A stretch of 32,413 nt of DNA from a virus. Positions 1 through 6,600 of this stretch are shown in pieces; positions within the stretch are counted from its first letter, which is position 1; each line of letters begins with the position of its first letter. The stretch spans positions 1-32,413 of IMG/VR virus record IMGVR_UViG_3300044574_000066. The stretch is one strand, 5' to 3'. The notes under the pieces were generated by a model. It was not told the DNA's origin, did not search any database, and saw only the letters and a list, made by a program, of their open reading frames with translations. A program made the translations under genes and the position numbers.

Positions 1-295
1 GCGCGAGCGCGGCCAGCGCGGCCGCGTGATCGGTCAGTCCCGCCGAGCGCAGCGCCGCCACGGCGTGGGCGCGCGCGGCGCGGTCCGCGCAGGCGTAGCC
101 GAACGTCCGCCGCTGCGGCGCGTGGACGTCCGCCGCTTCGAGTAGCCACAGCATCCAGTCGCCTCGCGGGCAGGCGGCCCACGCCTCGGCGAGCGTGGCG
201 TACTGTGCGGCCCAGTCGCGGGCATCATGGCAGGCCTCCAGCGAGCGCAGGAGCGCGTCCAGCGAGGTGGTGCGTGTCGAGGTCATCGAGGTCAT
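1..295 (-). CDS. Imm-5-like small protein, partial (3' end beyond window)
   Basis: A leftward reading frame starts at the ATG complementary to 293-295, behind a GGGGGGAG ribosome site, and stays open to the window edge, giving 98 visible residues. The central segment holds a TLAEAWAAC stretch followed by RGDWMLWLL and then a cysteine-containing FGYACADRAARAHA helix. This Trp/Asp/Trp pattern recalls the Imm-5-like putative immunity proteins that occur widely in phage and actinobacterial genomes as unassigned small proteins; the match is from memory and moderate. It follows the leftward membrane-protein gene by 12 bases, so the two are probably one transcript, opposite to the virion genes. The C terminus is missing. 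No function should be assumed from the family name. Confidence 0.7.
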   Translation of the reverse strand, partial: MTSMTSTRTTSLDALLRSLEACHDARDWAAQYATLAEAWAACPRGDWMLWLLEAADVHAPQRRTFGYACADRAARAHAVAALRSAGLTDHAAALAALA

Positions 296-309
296 GGGTG
301 TTCTCCCCC

Positions 310-480
310 CTATTGTGTGGCGGTGAGCAGCAGGAACAGCGCGGCGGGCAGGTAGCACAGGGCCGCCAAGACAGCGGCAACGGCCAGTGCGGCGAGCAGG
401 GCGCGGGCGTTACGGTCGGCGTCCCGCCCGAGCGCGTCTCGGTCGTCGTTGCCAAATCTGCCACCGTCAAATCGGCGCAT
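310..480 (-). CDS. small single-pass membrane protein (56 aa)
   Basis: The start is placed at the ATG complementary to 478-480 because GGAGG lies 9 bases before it; an in-frame upstream ATG at 513 has no such site. The 56-residue product has a charged N-terminal half rich in Arg and Asp and then one long hydrophobic segment from about residue 28 (LLAALAVAAVLAALCYLPAA) ending LLLTATQ. This fits a C-tail-anchored or single-span membrane protein. It shares a leftward transcript with the gene ending at the window edge. No family is recognised. Small divergent membrane proteins in phages can act in superinfection exclusion or lysis timing, but nothing here shows either. Confidence 0.6.
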   Translation of the reverse strand: MRRFDGGRFGNDDRDALGRDADRNARALLAALAVAAVLAALCYLPAALFLLLTATQ

Positions 481-549
481 ATATGCAGTCCTCCCGTGTA
501 TCGGTCCGTCCACCTAGTGAGCCGGGCCGCCATTGCACCCAGCCCATTC

Positions 550-577
550 ATTATCGGCCGCTGTCACGCACGCGCAA
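550..577 (-). promoter_or_regulatory. possible promoter for the leftward genes
   Basis: Reading leftward, TTGCGC (572-577) and GATAAT (550-555) are 16 bases apart and would start RNA about 60 bases before the membrane-protein start. The -10 is good and the -35 weak, so this is a suggestion only. Confidence 0.3.
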
Positions 578-1300
578 GGGCCACCCGCACACTTTCCGAA
601 GGTGCCACTATTGACGAAACGCTTGCACTACCAGCGCGGAAAGGCAGCGCCACGGCCCGTTACAGCGCCCCCAACCGCGCGCCACCGGAACAAACTTGAC
701 CGCCGCGAACCGCCGTAGTACCGTCGAGCGCACGCGAGACGGCCCACACCAACACGCGCCGCCGGCAAACAATACCGCCGACGACACAAGTCCTGCGCGA
801 CGAACACCACCAACCGACACAGGAATATCGACCGCGCCCCGAAACGCGATGGGCTGCTACGCTCCGCGCCCGCTCTCGCTTGGCCGGCGTGATACCCGCG
901 CCCCACGCAGCCCCGGCAGCAGATGGGCGCCCACCCTCCCCGAGCTTCCGACCGCGTTAGGGCCAACGCGCGCGATACTTCCCGAGCGGCACGCGAGCCG
1001 AACGCCAAGCCGATGGCCCGAGCGCCGCAGCAACACGCCCCGCGCCCACCTCGTGCCCTGCCCCGCGAGGAAAGCGCCCGGCGTCGTCACCACTTCGCAG
1101 CGCGCGCGCGACGCATCGCCCGCGCGCGCAGACGATAGCGCCCGCGCACACCCGCGCGCCTACGCACGCGCGCCTACGCCCAGGCGCCCGCGCGAACCGA
1201 CCCCACCTCGTGGGACTCCGGGCGGCTCCGGACACTGTGGGACTGGTATCATTCCGTCGGCGGAGGTGTCAGGGGTTGGAACGCTAGGAGGAGGTGTTGG
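551..1300. other. gene-free divergent gap, C-rich on the + strand
   Basis: Between the leftward pair and the first rightward gene lie about 750 bases with no convincing gene. The open frames present are Arg/Pro/Ala-rich in every phase, as expected of chance frames in GC-rich DNA, and lack ribosome sites. The + strand is C- and A-rich over most of it, then switches to G- and T-rich from about 1210. A 13-bp direct repeat lies at 1153-1179 within an alternating CG-rich stretch. Such a divergent gap next to packaging genes could hold a replication origin or packaging recognition site, but no iteron set or known site is visible. Confidence 0.5.
1153..1179. repeat. 13-bp direct repeat, 14-bp period
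   Basis: CGCGCGCCTACGC occurs at 1153-1165 and again at 1167-1179, separated by one base. It lies in the gene-free gap. Two copies only; it could be chance in CG-rich DNA or a protein-binding site. Confidence 0.5.
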
Positions 1301-1645
1301 ATGTCTGGTTTGGCGAGGGTGTGGTTGGTGATGCGTTTGTACGGACTGGGAACGGACCTTCCGGCGTATCCGGAGTCTGAATACGCTGGGGAGTCGATTG
1401 TGTTCTCGCACGGGGTTCGTGGGGAGACGGTGGTGTTTCACGGACTGACGGCTCGTGGGGAGATGACGACGCGTTGGCACGATGGTGGACGGGGCCCGTT
1501 GGTGTCCTCGGTGGACTACCGGTTGGGGATGACGATGCGGTTGGGTCGGGTGTTGGTGGTGGCGGAGCACGAGAGCGACCACAATGCGGATCGCTTGGGC
1601 CGTTCTCTTAGGGGGAACTGGGTGGGAGTGGAGGTGGAGTTGTAG
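1301..1645 (+). CDS. hypothetical protein (114 aa), G/T-rich gene
   Basis: The ATG at 1301 follows an unusually long ribosome site (AGGAGGAGGTG at 1287-1297). The product has 114 residues with no membrane span and no motif that I recognise. It looks rich in beta structure, with alternating hydrophobic residues (GESIVF, GETVVFHG, VLVVAEHE). The coding strand is strongly enriched in G and T, unlike the C-rich packaging genes that follow, and the codons end in G or T rather than C. That skew suggests a different origin or a different replication or transcription history. The gene is separated from its neighbours by a promoter region on the right, so it may be a monocistronic early gene. Confidence 0.6.
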   Translation: MSGLARVWLVMRLYGLGTDLPAYPESEYAGESIVFSHGVRGETVVFHGLTARGEMTTRWHDGGRGPLVSSVDYRLGMTMRLGRVLVVAEHESDHNADRLGRSLRGNWVGVEVEL

Positions 1646-1672
1646 TCGTCGTTTGGTACGCTATTCGCTAGG

Positions 1673-1710
1673 GTGTACCTATGGGTACACTTTGTGGCGC
1701 GATGTGTACC
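1673..1710. promoter_or_regulatory. GTGTACC operator-like boxes
   Basis: GTGTACC (1673-1679) and its inverted copy GGTACAC (1684-1690) form a 7-bp palindrome with a 4-base gap. A third copy, GTGTACC, lies at 1704-1710. The boxes end 10 bases before the -35 hexamer of the promoter at 1721, a common position for an activator or repressor site. The binding protein is not identified. Confidence 0.5.
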
Positions 1711-1720
1711 AAATGGGCCA

Positions 1721-1747
1721 TTGACACGCTAGGAACCCCCATATAAT
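1721..1747 (+). promoter_or_regulatory. consensus sigma-70-type promoter
   Basis: TTGACA (1721-1726) and TATAAT (1742-1747) both match consensus exactly. The 15-base spacer is short; using TAATCT at 1744 gives 17. Transcription would begin near 1754 and read through the folded leader into the packaging genes. Confidence 0.7.
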
Positions 1748-1762
1748 CTCGCGTTTAAGCGA

Positions 1763-1783
1763 GCACGGGCAGGGTACCCGTGC
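1763..1783 (+). promoter_or_regulatory. 5' leader hairpin
   Basis: GCACGGG (1763-1769) pairs perfectly with CCCGTGC (1777-1783) around a 7-base loop. It would be the first structure in RNA from the promoter at 1721. There is no T-run after it, so it is not a standard terminator. Confidence 0.5.
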
Positions 1784-1801
1784 AGGTAGTAGGTTTGGGT
1801 T

Positions 1802-1903
1802 AGGTAGTACTGGAAAGTCAGGTTCTACCTTGCAGTGGGGTCTGTGGGCGGTGAAGGTACCGCGTCAGGGTAGCCGACCAGATTCGGTCACAGCACCCCA
1901 CTG
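1802..1903 (+). ncRNA. candidate structured RNA: hairpin plus three-way junction
   Basis: First comes AGGTAG (1802-1807) paired with CTACCT (1825-1830), with a small inner CTGG/TCAG helix. Then a 14-bp helix is formed by 1833-1846 with 1889-1903, broken only by bulged C1894. That helix encloses two hairpins: GCGGT/ACCGC (1848-1852 with 1859-1863) and CCGA/TCGG (1874-1877 with 1884-1887), joined by nine unpaired bases, so the whole is a three-way junction. It lies between a consensus promoter and the ribosome site of the next gene (GGGAGG, 1912-1917). No known RNA family was recognised. It may be a leader controlling the packaging genes or an independent small RNA. Confidence 0.5.
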
Positions 1904-1927
1904 GACACATTGGGAGGTTGCGTGGCG

Positions 1928-2173
1928 ATGGCGAAGAAGCCAGTGGACGAGAAGCCAGTGGAAGCATCGGTAAGGCATCCTCGCGTCGGAGACTCACTGG
2001 TCCTGACCGGCTGGAACCTGGGAGAACAGGGATTGCACGCGGTGTGCGCCAGCGCCGTGGGAGAGCGAGTGAGCATGGCGTACCTGAGCCGGGTCGGATC
2101 GTGGCTGACAGCGCACCTGGTGCCATACGACGAGACTGGAGAGACGCCGGGAAGCTGGCGATGGCCGAGCTAG
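1928..2173 (+). CDS. hypothetical protein (81 aa), first gene of packaging operon
   Basis: The ATG at 1928 lies 10 bases after GGGAGG (1912-1917); a GTG at 1922 is in frame but only 4 bases from the site. The product starts with a Lys/Glu-rich stretch (AKKPVDEKPVE), followed by a compact domain with hydrophobic beta-like runs (GDSLVLTGWN, VGSWLTAHLVPY). No family recognised. Its last 13 bases overlap the start of the next gene, implying translational coupling. It is the first gene after the promoter and folded leader, and so the likely target of any leader-based control. Confidence 0.6.
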   Translation: MAKKPVDEKPVEASVRHPRVGDSLVLTGWNLGEQGLHAVCASAVGERVSMAYLSRVGSWLTAHLVPYDETGETPGSWRWPS

Positions 2174-2832
2174 GGAATGGCCTCCTCGGCGAACAGGCTC
2201 TACAACAGGGGGCCGAACTCGCGTCCCTCGGCTGCGAGCGTGTCGCCCGCGCGCAAGCGTTTGCCGAAGCCGCGGCCCGCGGCGCAGCGAAAGACGAGAA
2301 CGGTATCGACCGCGCCATCCTTTCCTCCGCCGCCGAGTCCGGCTGGGTCATCTGTACGGGGCGTCACGGTCACGGCCAGGTCCGCTGCGTCGATGCCTCC
2401 ACGGGCCGCTATGCGGCCACAGGCGTCTGCGAGCACTGCTACAAGAACGACTGGTCCCCCGAAGTACTCGATCGTCGAACCCGAGAAATCGCCGTCTCCC
2501 AGAGTCTCGAAAAGGAGGCGGCAGCAATCGCCCGGAAACTCGACGACGAACGAGCCGCCGAAAGGCAAGCCCGTCTATTGGTCGATCAGGGGAATCAACA
2601 CCAAGAAGTTCAAGCCCTGCCCCATGATCCGGAACCGCAATCCGCAAACAATCGCCTGGATCAGAGTGCTCCAGCGACTGTTCAAGGGAACCCGGAACAT
2701 GAAGCAAGCCATAGGTTTAATGGGTCCGCAGTGGAGCAATATCAAGGAAGTCGCGCAAGTGGCCGACTATCCAGCTCTGATGCAGACGATCTCCTCGGCT
2801 CTTGGCTTCGACGCACGAGCGCTGATTCCTGA
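2161..2832 (+). CDS. zinc-ribbon-like protein; C-terminal reading frame doubtful
   Basis: The start is the ATG at 2161, overlapping the previous gene. Up to about base 2585 the frame has strong coding character: an Ala-rich helix, a possible zinc site around residues 60-90 (a CTGRHGHGQVRC segment, then CEHC about 20 residues later) and a charged coiled coil (IARKLDDERAAERQ). After that the same frame, open to 2832, turns into Gln/Ser/Asn-rich sequence with poor codons, while the +1 frame takes on good coding character to 2983. Either the gene is shifted into that frame near 2560-2590, or the tail is a chance extension over a second gene. Function is unknown; neighbours suggest a packaging or regulatory accessory role. 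Confidence 0.5.
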   Translation: MAELGNGLLGEQALQQGAELASLGCERVARAQAFAEAAARGAAKDENGIDRAILSSAAESGWVICTGRHGHGQVRCVDASTGRYAATGVCEHCYKNDWSPEVLDRRTREIAVSQSLEKEAAAIARKLDDERAAERQARLLVDQGNQHQEVQALPHDPEPQSANNRLDQSAPATVQGNPEHEASHRFNGSAVEQYQGSRASGRLSSSDADDLLGSWLRRTSADS

Positions 2833-2983
2833 CTTCCTCGCCGAAGCCGCCGCAATCGAAGAAACCAACCGCAACCGCCTCGTCGCCAAACGCCTGAGTA
2901 AAGAGAAGAAACAGCCCTACTACCAACAGGCCATCGACAGGTTGAGGAAAGAAGCCCGGCTCCGGCCACGAAGGTACCGATGA
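2624..2983 (+). CDS. hypothetical helical protein, or C-terminal half of the preceding gene
   Basis: In the frame +1 to the preceding gene, coding-like sequence runs from about 2560 to the TGA at 2981-2983. The first standard start codon in that convincing part is ATG 2624, which lacks a good ribosome site; upstream coding-like residues (KPVYWSIRGINTKKFKP) have no ATG, GTG or TTG start in frame until 2177. From 2624 the product has 119 residues, mostly helical and basic (KRLSKEKKQ and RLRKEARLRPRRYR near the end). The missing start favours joining to the 2161 frame, by frameshifting or because of a sequence error. No family recognised; it may bind DNA given its charge. Confidence 0.45.
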   Translation: MIRNRNPQTIAWIRVLQRLFKGTRNMKQAIGLMGPQWSNIKEVAQVADYPALMQTISSALGFDARALIPDFLAEAAAIEETNRNRLVAKRLSKEKKQPYYQQAIDRLRKEARLRPRRYR

Positions 2984-3001
2984 AACAAAGGGAGAACGGA
3001 C

Positions 3002-3421
3002 ATGGGAACACTGCTGGCCGCACTGGTACTCGGAGCGACCGTCTCGCTGCTGGCGGTCCTGCTTTCACAGGCAAACTCACGGTCGATGCAAGCCTACTCG
3101 CGGGCCGTGATGGAAATGGCCCTGGCGAACCTCGACTCGAAGGAAGCCAGCCTCTCCCGCGACCGAACCCTGACGGAACTGACCCGCGAACTGGAGAAAC
3201 TGAACCTCGTCGTGGGACAACTCTACCTGAAGGTCAACAACCGGACTGTCCTCGACCGAGCCCCACAGGTGGGAGAAGCACCACCGAACTCGCCCACCAG
3301 GACCCAGATACGGACGGAGACTCCACAGGAACCACTGGAACCGGAGGGTTGGGTGGAGACGACGACTTCATCCCCAACACCTCGCAGGGCGCGAGTGACC
3401 GCCTTCGCCGAGCCTACCTGA
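3002..3421 (+). CDS. membrane-anchored coiled-coil protein (139 aa)
   Basis: The ATG at 3002 follows GGGAG by 8 bases. Residues 2-23 form one hydrophobic span (LLAALVLGATVSLLAVLLS), followed by a helical, heptad-like region (residues about 45-85, with LTELTRELEKLNLVVGQLYLKV) and a Pro/Thr-rich tail. Codons end in C or G, in contrast to the other frame over the same DNA. The layout, one N-terminal anchor plus a coiled coil, resembles small phage membrane proteins of unknown role; it is oddly placed among packaging genes rather than in the lysis cassette. Its last 73 bases overlap the proposed start of the terminase-small-like gene. Confidence 0.65.
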   Translation: MGTLLAALVLGATVSLLAVLLSQANSRSMQAYSRAVMEMALANLDSKEASLSRDRTLTELTRELEKLNLVVGQLYLKVNNRTVLDRAPQVGEAPPNSPTRTQIRTETPQEPLEPEGWVETTTSSPTPRRARVTAFAEPT

Positions 3422-3699
3422 TCTGGCTCTCCACACACCCCGCCAACAGAACCCCACCCACCGAACTGGAGTTCTGCAAAGCGTTCCACGTGGAACAATC
3501 CCGGCTCATGCTGTACTGGACCGAGCCCGCCTTCGCCACCTCCGTCTCCGCTGAAATGGCTCCCTCCATCAAGCGCATCCCCGACGTGAAAGGCGCCCTC
3601 CTCAACAACGCCCTCGACTCCAAACGAGAGGACCAATGGATCTGGATGAAACGCTTCGAGGCAATGACCGGAAAACACTTCCTCCCGGACGACGAATGA
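3349..3699 (+). CDS. putative small terminase subunit (helix-turn-helix)
   Basis: The product carries a homeodomain-like helix-turn-helix (residues about 24-56: an AYLIWLSTHP helix, TPPTELEFCKAF, then SRLMLYWTEPAF), as in small terminase subunits of the phBC6A51 type, followed by a helical region ending in WIWMKRFEAMTGK. It lies two genes before the large terminase, the expected place. Small subunits recognise phage DNA and hand it to the motor. The start is uncertain: the frame is open from ATG 2980, which overlaps the previous stop as ATGA, but 2980-3340 reads poorly there and is occupied by the 3002 gene. TTG 3349 is the only later start that keeps the whole domain. It ends in an ATGA overlap with the next gene. 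Confidence 0.6.
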   Translation: MGGDDDFIPNTSQGASDRLRRAYLIWLSTHPANRTPPTELEFCKAFHVEQSRLMLYWTEPAFATSVSAEMAPSIKRIPDVKGALLNNALDSKREDQWIWMKRFEAMTGKHFLPDDE

Positions 3700-4055
3700 C
3701 CAGCGACGACTCCGCCACGCGTGACGCCACCCACATCCTCGTCATCGTCGGCGACACCCCAAAAGACATCTCCGACGCCACACTGTACGTTTCCAAACTG
3801 CCGGCGTGCTCCAACCTCACCGCCGTCACCCGAAACGCCACACACCTGAATGCCCTACGGAAAGCCGCCCGAGAAAGAGGACTACCCCTCACCCCCCACG
3901 ATCGGGCACAAGACGCCATCCGATTCGCGCAACTTTGCATCGTCTTCGGCAAATCCCCGTTCTCGGAACACGACCTGACGCTGATGGAAACACAGGGGAT
4001 CGCCATCGAATGCCACGAGACGAAGCGCAAGAGAGCGCGCTACCGTGGCTTCTAA
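3696..4055 (+). CDS. Rossmann-like hypothetical protein (119 aa)
   Basis: The ATG at 3696 overlaps the previous TGA by four bases (ATGA). The first strand is HILVIVGDTPKD, followed by alternating helix and strand segments (LPACSNLTAVTRN, RFAQLCIVFGKS, IAIECHE), which is a small alpha/beta fold of the Rossmann or SLOG/DUF2493 kind; the exact family is not recognised. The C terminus is strongly basic (KRKRARYRG). Its last bases overlap the GTG start of the large terminase, so it is translated together with it. A nucleotide- or DNA-binding accessory role is possible from fold and position but is inference. Confidence 0.65.
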   Translation: MTSDDSATRDATHILVIVGDTPKDISDATLYVSKLPACSNLTAVTRNATHLNALRKAARERGLPLTPHDRAQDAIRFAQLCIVFGKSPFSEHDLTLMETQGIAIECHETKRKRARYRGF

Positions 4056-6600
4056 AAAGCGCGTCGCCCTCTCCATCGACCAGCTCTACGCCGACCGCGA
4101 CCTGTACTTCCAGTCATGCCTCAAGATCGTCCCCAAGAACGCCTCGGGCCTCGTTCCCCTCGTCATGAAAAAGGAACAGCGACGGCTCGCCGAGGTCATC
4201 GACCGAGAACGCCGAAACGGACGCGCCCCCAAAATCGTCATCCTCAAGTCCAGACGAGTCGGAGCGTGCCTTGATCCTTCGACGCGGGTGCTGACGGACG
4301 ACCTCCGCTGGGTGCCTTTGTCCGCAATCGAGCCCGGCCAGACGATTCTCGCCACAGACGAGAATATCCCGGGCGGTAAGGGCGGGAGCAGGAAGATGCG
4401 CCGCGCAGTCGTTGAAGCCAAACAACACGTCATCGGCAACGTGCTGAGAATAACCACGGACCGAGGATGCATCCTCGCCACCCCCGACCACAGATTCCTC
4501 GTCTATCGCGCAGGCATGTACCGATGGAAGAAGGCGGCCTCACTACGACCCGGGCAAGGACTACGGTTCCTCACCGAGCCGTGGGGAGAGCCTGATTCCG
4601 AGGACGGCTGGTTCGCTGGGATGATGGACGGGGAAGGCTGTCTGCGTGGCAATGAGAACCGCAGGACTGGCACCGAACTGAGCATCACGCAAAACGAAGG
4701 CCCCGTGTTCGACCGGGTGGTCGCATACCTGAACCGGCACGCGGTCCACTACAAAGACGACATGCGCGAGGCCACAACAGTCCGCAAGAGATGCCATAAG
4801 GCCGTGTGTTGCCGCACGGACGAACTGCTTGGGTTGGTCGGGCGCTGCCGGCCGACACGGTTCACTTCCCAGGCGTGGTGGGCAGGCATCGAACTTCCCG
4901 GAAAGAGAACCGGCAACCGTCCCGTTGCGAAAATACTCACCATCGAACGCCTGCCGCAAGCCGTGATGATCGACCTCCAAACCTCAACCAGAACATTCAT
5001 CGCCAACGGCTTTGTTTCTCACAACAGCACCTTCGCCGAGGCTGAACTGTTCCGCGAATGCCACCTGCGGGACCACAAACGCGCCCTCGTCGTCGCCCAC
5101 GAACTCGATAGCGCCCAGACCATCTTCGACATGAGCCAGCTTTTCTACGACGAACTGCCCGAAGGCATCAAACCCCCCACCAAATACCTCACCAAGAAAC
5201 TCATCAACTTCGCCCACAACGGCTCCCGAATGCAGGTCGTCGTCGCCGGCGAAGCCCGCGGCTATACCGCCCAGTACGTCCACATCTCCGAACTCGCGTT
5301 CATGGAAAACGCCGAACAACTCATGACCGCAATCCTCCACACCACCCCCGACGACCCCGAATCACTCGTCATCGCCGAATCCACCCCCAACGGCATCGGC
5401 AACTACTTCCACAACCTGTGGGTCAACGCCGTCGCCAAGAAGAACGACTGGGTACCATTCTTCTCCCCCTGGCACGAGGACGAAACCTATCGGATGAAGC
5501 CGTGGTTCGAGGCCAAAGACCTGTCCCCACACGACGCCCGAGTCATGGCTGACCACAAACTGGACCTGTACCAGATGGCCTGGTACATCAGCACCCGAGA
5601 GAACAAATGCAACGGCGATCAAGACAAGATGGACCAGGAGAACCCGTCCGACGCGACCACCTGCTTCCTCGCCTCCGGCCGCAAAGTATTCGACGGAGAA
5701 GGACTCCAGCACTGCCTCGATACCGCCGCCGCCGCCGAAGCCGCCGGGGAAATGCCGCCCGAGTGCGAGATCGACCGCAACCCGCTCGATAAGAAATCCC
5801 CCACCATACGAGCCGTTCGCCGAGGTCGCTGGCGCATCTACCGAGAACCCCAACGACGACACCGCTACGTCGCCGGCGTCGATACCGCCTCCGGTGACCC
5901 CGGCGGTGACTACACCCCCATCGTCATGCTGAACCAACACACCCTCGACGTGGACGCCGTTTTCTACGGGAAACTCGCCCCCGACCTGCTCGCATGGGAG
6001 TCCGCCTACGCCTGCTGGTGGTACAACACCGCCACCGTCGCAGGCGAAGCCAACAACCAAGGCGTGCTCTACTTCGACGAACTCATACGCCGCGTGAAAT
6101 ACCCCAACGTCTACTACCGTACCGTGGACGAGAAGTCCGTCTACGGGAAGGTCGGAGACAAGCCCGGCTTCTGGACCTCCGAGGCCAACCGAACACCCCT
6201 GTTCAACCTCGCCCGCCGTTACGTCCGCGAAGCCCCCACCCGCGCCTCCGGACGCTGTATCGACCCCTCCATCCTGAAAGAGTTCTCCGAACTGTTCTAC
6301 GACGACGCCAACCGAGTGGATCACCCCAAGGGTGGATACATGGACGCCACCAGCGCCATCTCCCTCGCGCTCTACGTCCACATGGGCAGCTACGAGGCCA
6401 CGCTGGAACCGCTGTCGCTTGAAAGCGCCACGAAGGCTGTTACCATCCACCGCGAGAACTTGGCCCGCAGGAGCATGGGGTTGGCCGACAAACCGTTCGA
6501 TATCGGCGTCCTCACCGGCGACGATATCCAGAAACTGGATGATCTAGAAACCCGCCGCACGGACTCCCGAAAACGCAGCGGGCTCGGAGGATACCGATGA
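4045..6600 (+). CDS. terL: terminase large subunit with in-frame intein
   Basis: This is the ATPase/nuclease motor that packages DNA into the prohead. The frame starts at GTG 4045 and encodes 851 residues, or 598 after removal of the intein at residues 75-327. The split P-loop is KSRRVGA plus ST (Walker A). Later come a Walker B-like strand with catalytic Glu (VHISELAF, E416), a coupling motif (AESTPNG) and an RNase H-like nuclease beginning YVAGVDTASG (D613), with a further acidic position in GGYMDATSA (D767). Numbers include the intein. All expected motifs are present, so the spliced enzyme should be active. Splicing is required for ATPase function because the insertion divides the nucleotide-binding loop. 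It overlaps both neighbours. Confidence 0.95.
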   Translation: MASKKRVALSIDQLYADRDLYFQSCLKIVPKNASGLVPLVMKKEQRRLAEVIDRERRNGRAPKIVILKSRRVGACLDPSTRVLTDDLRWVPLSAIEPGQTILATDENIPGGKGGSRKMRRAVVEAKQHVIGNVLRITTDRGCILATPDHRFLVYRAGMYRWKKAASLRPGQGLRFLTEPWGEPDSEDGWFAGMMDGEGCLRGNENRRTGTELSITQNEGPVFDRVVAYLNRHAVHYKDDMREATTVRKRCHKAVCCRTDELLGLVGRCRPTRFTSQAWWAGIELPGKRTGNRPVAKILTIERLPQAVMIDLQTSTRTFIANGFVSHNSTFAEAELFRECHLRDHKRALVVAHELDSAQTIFDMSQLFYDELPEGIKPPTKYLTKKLINFAHNGSRMQVVVAGEARGYTAQYVHISELAFMENAEQLMTAILHTTPDDPESLVIAESTPNGIGNYFHNLWVNAVAKKNDWVPFFSPWHEDETYRMKPWFEAKDLSPHDARVMADHKLDLYQMAWYISTRENKCNGDQDKMDQENPSDATTCFLASGRKVFDGEGLQHCLDTAAAAEAAGEMPPECEIDRNPLDKKSPTIRAVRRGRWRIYREPQRRHRYVAGVDTASGDPGGDYTPIVMLNQHTLDVDAVFYGKLAPDLLAWESAYACWWYNTATVAGEANNQGVLYFDELIRRVKYPNVYYRTVDEKSVYGKVGDKPGFWTSEANRTPLFNLARRYVREAPTRASGRCIDPSILKEFSELFYDDANRVDHPKGGYMDATSAISLALYVHMGSYEATLEPLSLESATKAVTIHRENLARRSMGLADKPFDIGVLTGDDIQKLDDLETRRTDSRKRSGLGGYR
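4267..5025 (+). other. intein (253 aa) with LAGLIDADG-like endonuclease motif
   Basis: The segment begins with Cys (CLDPSTRVLTDD, block A), has the block B signature TPDHRF with its conserved His 75 residues in, and ends FIANGFVSHN followed by extein Ser, giving the His-Asn/Ser junction of a class 1 intein. In the middle is WFAGMMDGEGC, one LAGLIDADG-type endonuclease motif with its acidic residue at about intein position 121. Removing it restores the terminase P-loop as GAST. All visible splicing residues are intact, so self-splicing is expected. Only one endonuclease motif was seen, so the nuclease may act as a dimer or be degenerate. Confidence 0.93.

Noticed and set aside
1802-1903. tRNA or tRNA-like gene
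   Set aside because: The helix lengths do not fit a cloverleaf and there is no T-loop consensus.
1818-2351. 177-residue leftward frame over the leader and first packaging genes
   Set aside because: Ala/Ser/Pro/Arg-rich, crosses the folded leader, no ribosome site.
5362-6450. 362-residue leftward Gly/Val-rich open frame
   Set aside because: Antisense of the terminase nuclease domain, whose motifs are clear.
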